This document shows, one piece after another, positions 34,572 through 43,497 of a stretch of 64,000 nt of DNA. The position numbers and the translations under genes were made by a program. This DNA is from Devosia riboflavina (lineage in GTDB: Bacteria > Pseudomonadota > Alphaproteobacteria > Rhizobiales > Devosiaceae): contig NZ_JQGC01000019.1 of NCBI RefSeq assembly GCF_000743575.1, positions 44,662 to 108,661 of the forward strand. Reading direction: 5' to 3'. Each line of letters begins with the position of its first letter. Positions within the stretch are counted from its first letter, which is position 1. A model generated the notes under the pieces. That model saw nothing but the letters and a program-made list of their open reading frames with translations, was not told where the DNA came from and searched no databases.

Positions 34572-35279
34572 TCAGGCGACGTTTTCGCTATAGACATCGG
34601 CCTCATCGGGCTCGCGCAGCACATAGCCGCGGCCCCAGACGGTTTCGATGTAATTCTTGCCGCCGGTGGCAACGCTGAGCTTCTTGCGCAGCTTGCAGAT
34701 GAAGACGTCGATGATCTTCAGTTCCGGCTCGTCCATGCCACCATAGAGGTGGTTGAGGAACATTTCCTTGGTAAGCGTCGTACCCTTGCGGAGCGAAAGC
34801 AGCTCCAGCATCTGGTATTCCTTGCCCGTCAGGTGGACGCGGGCGCCCTGCACTTCGACGGTCTTGGTATCGAGATTGACCATGAGGTCGCCCGTCGAGA
34901 TGACCGACTGGGCATGGCCCTTGGAGCGGCGAACGATGGCGTGGATGCGAGCCACGAGTTCGTCCTTGTGGAAGGGCTTGGTCATATAGTCGTCGGCACC
35001 GAAGCCGAGACCACGCACCTTGTCTTCGATGCCGGCAAGGCCCGAGAGAATAAGGATCGGCGTCTGCACCTTGGCGACGCGCAGCGTCCGCAGAACCTCA
35101 TAGCCGCTCATGTCGGGCAGATTGAGGTCCAGCAGGATAATATCGTAGTCATAGAGTTTGCCGAGATCGACGCCTTCCTCACCGAGATCGGTGGTGTAGA
35201 CGTTGAAACTTTCGGACTTGAGCATCAGTTCGATGCTCTGCGCCGTGGCGCTATCGTCCTCGATGAGGAGTACCCGCAT
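34572..35279 (-). CDS. ctrA: Cell cycle response regulator CtrA
   Basis: OmpR-family master regulator of the alphaproteobacterial cell cycle, 235 residues. The receiver domain has acidic residues at 7-9, phosphoacceptor Asp51 in [14 protein letters not shown], and [20 protein letters not shown] at the linker. The winged-helix output domain shows [12 protein letters not shown] and [13 protein letters not shown]. CtrA binds TTAA-N7-TTAA sites, represses replication initiation and activates division and flagellar genes. The tail ends NVA rather than the Ala-Ala of the Caulobacter protein (recalled). ATG 35279 is the clear start. It is divergent from fliI across a 430-bp AT-rich region. Confidence 0.97.
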   Translation of the reverse strand: MRVLLIEDDSATAQSIELMLKSESFNVYTTDLGEEGVDLGKLYDYDIILLDLNLPDMSGYEVLRTLRVAKVQTPILILSGLAGIEDKVRGLGFGADDYMTKPFHKDELVARIHAIVRRSKGHAQSVISTGDLMVNLDTKTVEVQGARVHLTGKEYQMLELLSLRKGTTLTKEMFLNHLYGGMDEPELKIIDVFICKLRKKLSVATGGKNYIETVWGRGYVLREPDEADVYSENVA

Positions 35280-35709
35280 TATATTCCCCTTGTCATTCGT
35301 TCCTGCTGGAACCCGCGTGATGGGATGACAAGTCCAACCACCACGCTCCAACCCTACTGGATATGACTGAAGCCTAAGCCCAAATAGTTAACAAAGTTTA
35401 ATTCGCTTCGGCAATACGCAAACACTGTTAGGGTGATTTTAATTTAAGTGTTTGAAATTGTTAATAAAAATAGATGAAAATTTCTTAAGGTAGTACGTTA
35501 AGAAGTGCCTACAAGCGATTCAGGCGACTCGTGCATTCACTGATGTGGGAGTGATTTGGGCACAAAGCTCCGCCATCTACGCCAGCGGCCCGAACACGCA
35601 GCCAATAGCGAATTTAAGTTAATGTTCGGTTATCTTGCGATTCGCGCCGGCCCCGATTCGGAGCCGCGACGTAAACCATATTTGTGTCAGCAAAAGGCCC
35701 GAGCCAAGC
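35280..35709. promoter_or_regulatory. ctrA-fliI divergent regulatory region with TTAA clusters and GANTC sites
   Basis: An AT-rich stretch unlike the rest of the window. TTAA pairs occur at 35388-35401 (minus strand TTAA-N6-TTAAC, one base short of the CtrA consensus), 35485-35501 (CTTAA/TTAAG, 9-bp gap), about 35440-35449 and 35614-35622. GATTC at 35517-35521, GACTC at 35526-35530 and GATTC at 35655-35659 are CcrM methylation motifs. Together these fit CtrA autoregulation and methylation-linked timing as known in Caulobacter. No exact N7 box is present. Confidence 0.55.
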
Positions 35710-37038
35710 ATGAAGGCCCTCATATCGGCCATCGACGCCATCGACGATGTCGAGGTGTTCGGGCGCGTCAAATCGGTCCAGGGGCTGCTGATCGAGGTGG
35801 TCGGTCCCGTGCGCGAATTGCGCGTAGGCGGCCGCGTCATGATCGAGGGTAGCGACGGCGGGCATCTCGCCGCCGAGATCATCGGTTTTCGCGATGGTCA
35901 CGCCCTCTGCCTGCCCTTCGGCGAGCTGGGCGGCGTGCGCATGGGCTGCAAGGCCGTGTTCAAGCGCCACGATGGCGCCGTCAATCCGTCCATGGCCTGG
36001 CTCGGCCGCGTCATCAATGCCAATGGTGAACCGATCGACGGCATGGGGCCGCTGGCGCGCGGCGCAAAGTCCTATCCGCTGCGCCAATCCCCGCTTGCCG
36101 CGCATGATCGCGTGCGCGTGGGCGATCCCCTCGATCTCGGCGTGCGCACCCTCAATACCTTCACCACGCTCTGCGAAGGCCAGCGCATGGGCATCTTTGC
36201 CGGTTCGGGCGTCGGCAAGTCGGTGCTGATGTCGATGCTGGCGCGCAATACCAATGTCGACGTCTCGGTCATCGGCCTTATCGGCGAACGCGGCCGCGAA
36301 GTGCACGAGTTCATCCAGGAATATCTGGGCGAAGAAGGCCTCAAGCGCGCCATCGTCGTGGTCGCAACTTCGGACGAAGCTGCGCTCATGCGTCGGCAGG
36401 CTGCCTATATCTCGCTGGCCCTCTCGGAATACCTGCGCGACGAGGGGCTCAGGGTTCTGTGCATGATGGACTCGCTCACCCGCTTTGCCATGGCGCAGCG
36501 CGAGATCGGTCTTTCCATCGGCGAACCGCCCACGGCCAAGGGTTATCCACCGACCGTCTTCACCGAATTGCCGCGTTTGCTCGAACGCGCCGGCCCTGGA
36601 ACGCCTTCTACCGGTTCTATTACCGGACTATTTACCGTTTTGGTGGAAGGTGATGATCACAATGAGCCCATTGCCGATGCCGTGCGCGGTATTCTCGATG
36701 GGCACATCGTAATGGAGCGCGGCATTGCCGAGCGGGGGCGTTATCCCGCCGTCAACGTGCTCCGGTCCATTTCGCGCACCATGCCAGGGTGCGTACCGAC
36801 CGAGGTTCGGCCGGTTCTGGCAAGGGCGCGAGAGCTCATGTCCATATTTTCGGACATGGAGGAGCTGATCCGGCTGGGGGCTTACCGCAAAGGGTCAGAT
36901 CCGAATGTGGACCGCGCCATCGCCGTCAATCCCAAGCTGGAAGGGTTCTTGAACCAGCAGCGGGAGGAGACGTCGACGATCGCCGAGGGCTATGAACGCC
37001 TCGCGGAGATCATCGCCGAGGCGGATGCGCAGGTCTGA
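35710..37038 (+). CDS. fliI: Flagellum-specific ATPase FliI
   Basis: ATPase of the flagellar type III export apparatus, 442 residues. Walker A is GSGVGKS at residues 165-171, Walker [20 protein letters not shown] around 250, and the F1-beta-like fold continues with [25 protein letters not shown] sequence. The C-terminal export domain ends in EAD. The ATG at 35710 is chosen; the frame opens at 35635. fliJ follows after 58 bp with its own TTG start. It acts at the cytosolic face of the export gate with FliH and FliJ, both encoded in this window. Confidence 0.96.
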   Translation: MKALISAIDAIDDVEVFGRVKSVQGLLIEVVGPVRELRVGGRVMIEGSDGGHLAAEIIGFRDGHALCLPFGELGGVRMGCKAVFKRHDGAVNPSMAWLGRVINANGEPIDGMGPLARGAKSYPLRQSPLAAHDRVRVGDPLDLGVRTLNTFTTLCEGQRMGIFAGSGVGKSVLMSMLARNTNVDVSVIGLIGERGREVHEFIQEYLGEEGLKRAIVVVATSDEAALMRRQAAYISLALSEYLRDEGLRVLCMMDSLTRFAMAQREIGLSIGEPPTAKGYPPTVFTELPRLLERAGPGTPSTGSITGLFTVLVEGDDHNEPIADAVRGILDGHIVMERGIAERGRYPAVNVLRSISRTMPGCVPTEVRPVLARARELMSIFSDMEELIRLGAYRKGSDPNVDRAIAVNPKLEGFLNQQREETSTIAEGYERLAEIIAEADAQV

Positions 37039-37096
37039 CGGGAGTGTGCTTGGGGCCTCTTTCGGAGACTGACTTGATGTGTAAGGAGTACAGGTC

Positions 37097-37510
37097 TTGA
37101 AATCGCGCAGTGAGAGCCTCATTCGGCTCAAGAAGTTCAATGTCGACGAAAAGCGCCGACAGGTCATGCAGATCGAAATGATGGTCGCGGACTTCGAGCG
37201 CATGGCTTCTGAACTCGATCAGCAGATCGAGATCGAGCAGACCAAGACCGGCATTTCCGATGTCGCCCATTTTGCCTATTCCACCTTCGCCAAGGCCGCC
37301 CTGCAGCGCCGCGACAATCTTCTCGCTTCCGCCAACGATATGCGCGGCAAGCTCGAGACGGCGCAGGACCAGCTCGCCGAAGCCCTTGAAGATCTCAAAA
37401 AGGTCGAACTGCTCGACCAGCGCGAACATCAGCGCGAGCGCGACGAGCAGAACAAGATCGAGCAGGCCGAGTTCGACGAAGTCGCCCGCCAGCGTTTTCG
37501 TAACCGCTGA
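37097..37510 (+). CDS. fliJ: Flagellar export chaperone FliJ
   Basis: A 137-residue, highly charged, all-helical coiled-coil protein directly behind fliI, the usual place for FliJ. The N-terminal MKSRSESLIRLKKFNVDEKRRQV and central FAKAALQRRDNLL match the short FliJ type. The start is TTG at 37097 with AAGGAG 8 bp upstream; no ATG suits. A terminator follows. Confidence 0.85.
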   Translation: MKSRSESLIRLKKFNVDEKRRQVMQIEMMVADFERMASELDQQIEIEQTKTGISDVAHFAYSTFAKAALQRRDNLLASANDMRGKLETAQDQLAEALEDLKKVELLDQREHQRERDEQNKIEQAEFDEVARQRFRNR

Positions 37511-37531
37511 ACCCGGAATTCAGAATGCAAA

Positions 37532-37556
37532 AAGGCCCGCCGAAGCGGGCCTTTTC
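37532..37556. terminator. Terminator after fliJ
   Basis: A 9-bp stem AAGGCCCGC/GCGGGCCTT with a CGAA tetraloop is flanked by AAA and TTTTCC. It can serve fliJ (+) and the convergent PRC-barrel gene (-). Confidence 0.88.
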
Positions 37557-37597
37557 CTTTCCGTGGACCTCCAGTGAGCAAAGGCCCAGAGGAAAGA

Positions 37598-38239
37598 TTA
37601 CTGCGTGGTGACGGGAGCCGCCGGGTCGACGGCCGGGGCCATCGCGTCGGGGGCAGCCGGAGCCATGGCATCGGCAGGTGCTGCGCCATCGGCCGGCACG
37701 TCTTCCTCCCAGACGAAGTCGGGGGCAGTGGTCAAGGCTTCGGCCGTAGTCGGCAGCACCCAACGCTCGGTATTGTCGGCCGCCAGGGTGAATTCGAGCG
37801 AGTCGAAATCAACGGCGACATTCTTTTCGCCGATGCCCAGGAAACCACCGACGCCGATCACGACGGCTTCGATCTGGCCGCCTTCGGAGAAGACAAGATC
37901 GTTGATCGAACCGATTTCTTCGGCGTCATCACCGGCACTCGAATAAACCGGCTGGCCGATGAGGCGCGTGCCGAGATTGTCGGTATCAGCGGCTACATAG
38001 CCGGCCGACATGTCCCAGGGCTCATTGACGTCGGTTTCCTCGGCTGCGCCTGTATCAACCGGGGCTGCATCGACGCTCGGGGGCGTCGTCGCATCAGCCG
38101 GCGTGGTCGCCGGAGCGTCCGTGGCCGGGGCCTCGGTGGTGGTGGCGGGCGCATCGGTCGGGGCAGGGGCTTCCTGAGCAATAGCAGCAGTACCCATGAG
38201 CACGGCAACGGCCGTAGTAGTCAAAAGCGTGCGGATCAT
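37598..38239 (-). CDS. Exported PRC-barrel domain protein
   Basis: A 213-residue exported protein. A signal peptide (LLTTTAVAVLMGTAAIAQ) is followed by about 50 residues of Ala/Pro/Thr-rich linker. A PRC-barrel domain at about 80-160 follows, with LIGQPVYSS, EIGSINDLVFSEGGQIEAVVIGVGG and KNVAVDFDSL. The C-terminal tail is again Ala/Pro/Met-rich. PRC barrels bind protein partners or quinones; the role of periplasmic Rhizobiales versions is unknown. About 370 bp of non-coding DNA lie upstream. Confidence 0.87.
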   Translation of the reverse strand: MIRTLLTTTAVAVLMGTAAIAQEAPAPTDAPATTTEAPATDAPATTPADATTPPSVDAAPVDTGAAEETDVNEPWDMSAGYVAADTDNLGTRLIGQPVYSSAGDDAEEIGSINDLVFSEGGQIEAVVIGVGGFLGIGEKNVAVDFDSLEFTLAADNTERWVLPTTAEALTTAPDFVWEEDVPADGAAPADAMAPAAPDAMAPAVDPAAPVTTQ

Positions 38240-38611
38240 TGTAGGCTCCAATGGTTCATTTGTTTGAACAGGGCCATGCGGCGCAAAACTTGCCGGTAGC
38301 GTGCCGCGTGGCCCGTTATGATTGGTGAACGCCTCGATCCCCATGGCGTTCCCCATCAATTTCCCAAGTGATCGTGGAACCCTTGAACGATTCATTGAAA
38401 AGGCCGGCTCCCGCGCGAGGCGGTGCCGGCCCTTTTCCGCCTCCCTGGCGGTTGGTCGCGTCCTGCGAAAAGACAAGAATTCGCGTTCTTGCCTTAAGTA
38501 GCACCACACCTGGTTGCCGCCCGGCAGGACGCGCTCTATGAGCGACAAGCCCACAATAACGCAGCTTTGAGGGCAGGAGTCCCTCGGCGAGGTTAATGCG
38601 TTAAATTTGAA
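38240..38611. other. Gene-free gap with a terminator-like hairpin and an inverted repeat
   Basis: No convincing ORF. A hairpin GGCCGGC/GCCGGCC (38402-38408 with 38425-38431) is preceded by AAAA and followed by CTTTT, looking like a terminator although no gene ends here on the + strand. A second inverted repeat CAAGAA/TTCTTG (38474-38491) lies further upstream of the PRC gene. TTAA-rich sequence (38594-38628) runs into the GNAT gene end. An unannotated small RNA or a long leader of the PRC gene are possible. Confidence 0.4.
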
Positions 38612-39070
38612 TTAATCGATTAAGGTTGCACTAGCCTTGTCATAGTCGCGCATGGCCCTATGCGGCATGCCGCCGTCCATGAATTCCGGGCCGAAAGCGA
38701 CAAAGCCGAGTTTCTCGTAGAGCCCCAGCTTGTCCGATTGCGCGGTCAGGTAAAAGCGCTCCTGCCCCTTGGCCCGCGCATCCGCCATGGCCCTTTCGAT
38801 CAGCTTTCGCGCCACACCCTTGCCGCGCCAGGCCTGATGCACGGCAACGCGCCCGATCTTCATGTGCTCGGGCTGGGTGATGAGCCGCAGCGTTGCGACC
38901 ACATTGCCCTCGGCCACGGCGACATAATGAATCGCGGTGAGGTCATAGCTATCGAGCTCTTCCTCCTCGGGCACTTTCTGCTCCCAGACGAACACCTCCT
39001 TGCGCAGGGCGAAGGCGGCATTGGAAAGGGTCGAAAAAACGGGGACGGAAAGAATGATGATGTCGGACAT
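38612..39070 (-). CDS. GNAT family N-acetyltransferase (ElaA-like)
   Basis: A 152-residue acetyltransferase. LRKEVFVWEQKVPEEEELD near the start and the acetyl-CoA loop RVAVHQAWRGKGVARKLIE around residue 75 define the fold, and FYLTAQSDKLGLYEKLGF completes motif B. The early VFVWEQ..ELD pattern is ElaA-like. Substrate unknown. The peptidase-like gene lies 41 bp upstream in the same orientation. Confidence 0.9.
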   Translation of the reverse strand: MSDIIILSVPVFSTLSNAAFALRKEVFVWEQKVPEEEELDSYDLTAIHYVAVAEGNVVATLRLITQPEHMKIGRVAVHQAWRGKGVARKLIERAMADARAKGQERFYLTAQSDKLGLYEKLGFVAFGPEFMDGGMPHRAMRDYDKASATLID

Positions 39071-39111
39071 AAACGAGGGTTTACCAGCAAGCGCCTGATG
39101 CTGGAAGTCCG

Positions 39112-40203
39112 TCAGTCCTCGACGTCAAGCGCCGCCAGATGCCCCAATGCCGGCGCTTGGTGCACGAGATCATTCACGAATCCCAGCTTTTCGATCACCG
39201 CCGGCGTCAGCACGAAGGGATAGGCGTCGGCCTGTCCCATGGCGCGATTGAGATTGTTGAGCAGCGAAGCGAGCGGAATCCAGTTGTCGATGATCCCTGC
39301 CATGTCCGGCGCCATATAGGGATCGAAGTGTACTGGCGGCATGGCGAGGTTCCCGTCACCCGTCCGTGGCCTTGCCCTGATGCCGAAGGCGGCTGCCATC
39401 TCTACCGTGTCGGTGATGTGGAGATAGTGCGCAAACGTTTCGGCAAAATCCTCCCAGGGATGGGCCGTGGCATAGGCCGAGATATGGGTTTGCGGCCAGC
39501 CCGCAGGCGCGCCATTGGCGTAATAGGCCTGCAGCGCCGCGCCATAGTCGGCCCGCTCATCGCCAAACAGCGCGCGAAACTGCTGCTCCGGCGGCTGTCC
39601 ACCCACGAGCAGATCCCAATAGTGGTGTCCGATCTCGTGCCGGAAATGTCCGAGCAGGGTGCGATAGGGTTCGCCCATGCCGGTACGGCGGCGCTCCCGC
39701 TCGGCGTCGTCGGCTTCCGCCAGCGCGATGGTGATGACGCCGCTTTCATGCCCCGTCATCACATGCGGCGCACTGCCGGCATCGGCGAGAAAGCGGAAGG
39801 CGAGGCCGTGCTCGGGGTCCTCGTCCCGGGTTTTCAGCGGCAAGCCCAGGCGCAGCAGCGAATAAACCAGGCGCTTCTTGGCCCGTTCGACCACCTGCCA
39901 GCGCAGGAGGTTATCGGGATTGTCGAGCGCGGGAATGGTTTCGTTATGTATGCAGGCCGCGCAGAGCACAGGTCCGCCTTGCTCGGCCGGTATCAGCCAG
40001 TTGCAGGCTCCGTGCCGGGCATTGTCGCAATAGATGTAAGTCTTTCCCGGAAAGGCCGGCGCCAGCCAGCCCCCCGCCGCCTCATCGAGCGAAATCAGAG
40101 CATTCTCCTCGGGCAGATAGCCCAGCGCGTGGCCGCAATGCTCGCAGCGGCTGTTCTCGAAATAGACGGTATTGCCGCAATGATCGCAGACGAAGAGGCG
40201 CAT
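39112..40203 (-). CDS. Zinc-ribbon putative metallopeptidase
   Basis: A 363-residue cytosolic protein. The N-terminus is a zinc ribbon (CDHCGNTVYFENSRCEHCG), followed by a second cysteine set (YCDN..CNWL..CAAC). The catalytic-looking helix GHFRHEIGHHYWDLL carries HExxH-like HEIGHH around residue 188, and WEDFAETFAHYLHITDT around 250 gives downstream zinc ligand candidates. This layout matches the 'putative zinc-binding peptidase' family. The target is unknown. It is divergent from the LysE-type exporter. Confidence 0.86.
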   Translation of the reverse strand: MRLFVCDHCGNTVYFENSRCEHCGHALGYLPEENALISLDEAAGGWLAPAFPGKTYIYCDNARHGACNWLIPAEQGGPVLCAACIHNETIPALDNPDNLLRWQVVERAKKRLVYSLLRLGLPLKTRDEDPEHGLAFRFLADAGSAPHVMTGHESGVITIALAEADDAERERRRTGMGEPYRTLLGHFRHEIGHHYWDLLVGGQPPEQQFRALFGDERADYGAALQAYYANGAPAGWPQTHISAYATAHPWEDFAETFAHYLHITDTVEMAAAFGIRARPRTGDGNLAMPPVHFDPYMAPDMAGIIDNWIPLASLLNNLNRAMGQADAYPFVLTPAVIEKLGFVNDLVHQAPALGHLAALDVED

Positions 40204-40299
40204 GCTGGTCCCCTGTTGGTGACGGGGATAATGTCACGCAGGACTTGCCGTTCCGAACGAAAAGAGAAACTGTTCGCCAAAACCGCCCGGAGCACCGCC

Positions 40300-40911
40300 A
40301 TGAGCGTCGAATTTCTCATCACGACCCTGATCGTCGTCGTCTCTCCCGGCGCGGGTGCGCTCTACACCATCGCTGCCGGGCTCGGCCGCGGCAGCAAGGC
40401 GAGCCTCTGGGCGGCGTTCTTCTGCACCATCGGCATTGTGCCGCACATGATCGCTGCCATTACCGGCCTCGCCGCCATTCTCCATGCCAGCGCGCTCGCC
40501 TTCGAGATCATCAAATATCTCGGCGTCGCCTATCTGCTCTACATGGCCTGGGCGACGCTCAAGGAAACCGGCTCGCTCTCGGTCTCGGCCAATGCCGAAC
40601 CCAAGAGCCTCAAAGACATGGCCGTCGAGGTCGTGCTGATCAATCTCCTCAATCCAAAGCTCTCGATCTTCTTCTTCGCCTTCCTGCCGCAATTCGTGCC
40701 GGCCGATGCGCCGGGCGCGGTGCCGCAGATGCTGCAACTGAGCCTTGTCTTCATGCTCATGACCTTCGTGGTCTTCGCGCTTTACGGGCTCTTCGCCGCC
40801 GCCATTCGCGGTCATGTCATCTCAAAACCCGCAATCATGACCTGGATGCGCCGCTCCTTTGCGGCTGCTTTCGTAGCGCTCGGCGCCAAGCTGGCGCTAA
40901 CGTCGCGGTAA
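40300..40911 (+). CDS. LysE/RhtB family exporter
   Basis: A 203-residue inner-membrane protein with about six hydrophobic helices. The family signature SPGAGALYTIAAGLGRGSKAS is at residues 15-35, and LINLLNPKLSIFFFAFLPQFV around 117 is the second conserved block. It probably exports an amino acid or derivative. The ATG at 40300 begins MSVEFLITT; the open frame upstream to 39139 is antisense to the peptidase gene. Confidence 0.92.
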   Translation: MSVEFLITTLIVVVSPGAGALYTIAAGLGRGSKASLWAAFFCTIGIVPHMIAAITGLAAILHASALAFEIIKYLGVAYLLYMAWATLKETGSLSVSANAEPKSLKDMAVEVVLINLLNPKLSIFFFAFLPQFVPADAPGAVPQMLQLSLVFMLMTFVVFALYGLFAAAIRGHVISKPAIMTWMRRSFAAAFVALGAKLALTSR

Positions 40912-40990
40912 AATCTCAGTCACAGCGCCGTCGTCGGCAACTGCTAGGTCATCCCAGCGTTCTGCATTCATGCGTTACGAGGAGAGCACC

Positions 40991-41188
40991 ATGCCGCATG
41001 TAGAGGAATACAAGATCAGGGACCGCGCCTATCAGCTTTGGGACGAAGCCGGCCAGCCCGAGGATCGGGAGCAGGAATTCTGGTTCCAGGCCGAGCGCGA
41101 ACTGGCCGAGGAAGACGAGGTCGATACCTCGCGCGAAGCCTCGGTGATCGATCTACCGCCGCTGACCGCAGGCAATATCGCGAACTGA
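40991..41188 (+). CDS. DUF2934 family small protein
   Basis: A 65-residue acidic soluble protein. RDRAYQLWDEAGQPEDREQEFW is the DUF2934 core (x-x-A-Y-x-L-W-x-x-x-G-x-P). The ATG at 40991 follows CGAGGAGAG; an in-frame ATG at 40970 would include that signal. Function unknown. A bidirectional terminator follows. Confidence 0.88.
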   Translation: MPHVEEYKIRDRAYQLWDEAGQPEDREQEFWFQAERELAEEDEVDTSREASVIDLPPLTAGNIAN

Positions 41189-41195
41189 CCAAAAA

Positions 41196-41231
41196 GAAAG
41201 GGCGACCCCGCGGGATCGCCCTTTCGCTTTT
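41196..41231. terminator. Bidirectional terminator between the DUF2934 gene and flhA
   Basis: A 10-bp stem GAAAGGGCGA/TCGCCCTTTC (41196-41205 with 41216-41225) is flanked by CCAAAAA and GCTTTTC. It separates convergent units. Confidence 0.88.
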
Positions 41232-41248
41232 CTGATTTCGCCTGGGGC

Positions 41249-43405
41249 CTAGATGGCGCCCACCGTCTTGAGGCGCACGCGGGGGTGAACCTCGTTCTGG
41301 CTCATCACCACCGTTTGTGGACGGAAGCGCTCGATGATGGCGCGGACATGCGGACGGATCGAGGGCGAGGTGATCATCACCGGCAATTCGCCCTGCTGAG
41401 CTGCCTTTTCGAAGGCCTGACCAACCGACACGATAAACTGCTGCAAGCGGCTCGGCGCCATGGCGAGGTGCCGGTGCTCGCCTTCGCCCACCATGGCTTC
41501 GGCAAAGTCGCGCTCCCATTGCGGCGAGAGGGTCAGGAGCGGCAGGTTGCCGTCCTGGCCGAGATTGGCGGCGCAGATCTGGCGGGCAAGGCGCGAACGC
41601 ACATGCTCGGTGATCGCCTGGATGGAGCGGCCGGGCGCCGCCACTTCCGCAATGCCTTCCAAAATGGTCGAAAGGTCGCGAATGGAAATGCGTTCGGTGA
41701 GGAGGGCCTGCAAGACGCGCTGCACGCCCGAAACAGAAATCTGGCTTGGGATAATGTCTTCCACCAGCTTCTGCTGGTCCTTGGGCAGGCCCGAAAGCAG
41801 GGTCTGCACATTGGCATAGCTGAGGAGTTCGGCGACGTTGGCCTTCAGCACTTCGGTCAGGTGGGTCGAGATCACGGTCGACGGATCGATGATCGAGAGA
41901 CCACGCAATTCCGCTTCGTCGCGCAGCGCCGGGTCGATCCAAGTGGCCGGCAGGCCAAAGGTCGGCTCGGTCGTCTGGTGGCCCGGCAGGTCGATGGGAT
42001 TGCCATAGGGGTCCATGACCATGAGGAGGTTGGCGTGGATCTGGCCGTGGGCGGCCTCCACTTCCTTGATGCGCACCTTGTAGTCGTTGGGCTCGAGCTG
42101 CATGTTGTCGAGAATGCGAACCGGAGGCATGACGAAGCCCAGTTCCAGCGCCAGTTGCCGACGCAGGGCCTTGATCTGCTCGGTGAGGCGGTCGGTGCCG
42201 CTTTCGTCTTCCTTGACGAGGCCCAGAAGACCATAGCCGAGTTCGAGCTTGAGATCGTCGATCTTGAGGCTGTCGCTGATCGGCGGTTCACCGGCGGGAG
42301 CAGCACCCGGCTGGCCGGGAGCGCCCTGGGGCGCCTTGGCGGCAGCATCAGCCACGGCCTTGGCCCGTTCGGCCACGTCACGGACGGCCTTGCTCTTGGA
42401 GGCGCGGAAAGCGGCATAGCCGACACCGCCCGAGAGCGCGAGGAAGGGAATAAGCGGCATGCCGGGCAGGAGGGCCAGCGCGGCCATCACGGCCGATGCC
42501 ATGCCCAGCGCCTTGGGATAGCCGCCGAACTGCGTGGTAAGGGCCTTGTCGGCAGCGCCCGAAACGCCGGATTTCGACACGAGGATACCGGCTGCGGTCG
42601 ACACGATCAGGGCCGGGATCTGCGAGACGAGACCATCGCCGATCGTCAGCAGCGTATAGACGCTGCCTGCTTCGCCGGGCGAGAGGCCTTCCTGCATGAT
42701 GCCGATGGCCATGCCGGCCGAGACGTTGATGAAGGTGATGATGAGGCCGGCAATGGCGTCGCCGCGCACAAACTTGGACGCACCGTCCATGTTACCGAAA
42801 AAGGCGCTTTCGCCTTCGAGTTCCGCGCGGCGCTTCTTGGCGGTGTCTTCGTCGATGAGGCCCGCCGAGAGGTCGGCGTCGATGGCCATCTGCTTGCCGG
42901 GCATGGCGTCCAAGCTGAAGCGCGCCGCGACTTCGGCGATACGGCCGGAACCCTTGGTGATGACGATGAAGTTCACGATCACGAGGATGATGAAGATCAC
43001 GATACCGATGACGAAATTACCGCGCGTCACGAAGTTGCCGAAGGCTTCAATCACGTGACCGGCAGCGGCCGGACCGTTGTGGCCTTCCGAGAGGATCAGG
43101 CGCGTCGTCGCGAGGTTGAGGCCAAGTCGCAACATGGTTGCGATCAGCAGCACCGTCGGGAAGGACGAGAATTCGAGCGGCTTCTGGATGAACAGGGCCG
43201 TCATCAGAATCATCACCGAGAAGACGATCGAGATGGCGAGGAGCCCGTCGACCAGCAGCGCCGGCAGCGGCACGATGAGGATGACGATGAGACCCATCAC
43301 GCCGGTGGCCAGCGCGATGTCGCCCGAGCGCAGCGTATCCAGAATGGACTTCACTGACGGCAGCTTGAAGCTGAGGCGGGAAGGCGAAGAAGAAATATCG
43401 GTCAT
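41249..43405 (-). CDS. flhA: Flagellar export gate protein FlhA
   Basis: A 718-residue inner-membrane component of the flagellar export gate. About eight transmembrane helices fill residues 25-320, with the FHIPEP-family block SFPTVLLIATMLRLGLNLA-type sequence around 85 and a cytosolic loop KQMAIDADLSAGLIDE around 175. The large C-terminal domain holds the FliI/FliJ and chaperone docking platform. It is last in the fliF-fliG-fliH-fliN-flbD-flhA operon and ends near a terminator. Confidence 0.97.
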   Translation of the reverse strand: MTDISSSPSRLSFKLPSVKSILDTLRSGDIALATGVMGLIVILIVPLPALLVDGLLAISIVFSVMILMTALFIQKPLEFSSFPTVLLIATMLRLGLNLATTRLILSEGHNGPAAAGHVIEAFGNFVTRGNFVIGIVIFIILVIVNFIVITKGSGRIAEVAARFSLDAMPGKQMAIDADLSAGLIDEDTAKKRRAELEGESAFFGNMDGASKFVRGDAIAGLIITFINVSAGMAIGIMQEGLSPGEAGSVYTLLTIGDGLVSQIPALIVSTAAGILVSKSGVSGAADKALTTQFGGYPKALGMASAVMAALALLPGMPLIPFLALSGGVGYAAFRASKSKAVRDVAERAKAVADAAAKAPQGAPGQPGAAPAGEPPISDSLKIDDLKLELGYGLLGLVKEDESGTDRLTEQIKALRRQLALELGFVMPPVRILDNMQLEPNDYKVRIKEVEAAHGQIHANLLMVMDPYGNPIDLPGHQTTEPTFGLPATWIDPALRDEAELRGLSIIDPSTVISTHLTEVLKANVAELLSYANVQTLLSGLPKDQQKLVEDIIPSQISVSGVQRVLQALLTERISIRDLSTILEGIAEVAAPGRSIQAITEHVRSRLARQICAANLGQDGNLPLLTLSPQWERDFAEAMVGEGEHRHLAMAPSRLQQFIVSVGQAFEKAAQQGELPVMITSPSIRPHVRAIIERFRPQTVVMSQNEVHPRVRLKTVGAI

Positions 43406-43441
43406 CGTGCCGGTCCTATGGCCTCAGGCCAAAGTCGAAAA

Positions 43442-43466
43442 CCCCTCTCCCAGGATGGGAGAGGGG
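43442..43466. repeat. Short palindrome between flbD and flhA
   Basis: The 10-bp inverted repeat CCCCTCTCCC/GGGAGAGGGG (with further A/T pairing) around a short loop lies in the 92-bp gap within the flagellar operon. The sequence resembles common dispersed intergenic palindromes. It has no T-run and could modulate flhA expression relative to flbD. Confidence 0.7.
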
Positions 43467-43497
43467 GAAGAAAGATCGATGTGAGCGAGGCGGGCGC

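Noticed and set aside
41285..43357. A 690-codon frame antisense to flhA
   Set aside because: Shadow of a high-GC membrane-protein gene; the translation is His/Asp/Arg-rich without motifs.
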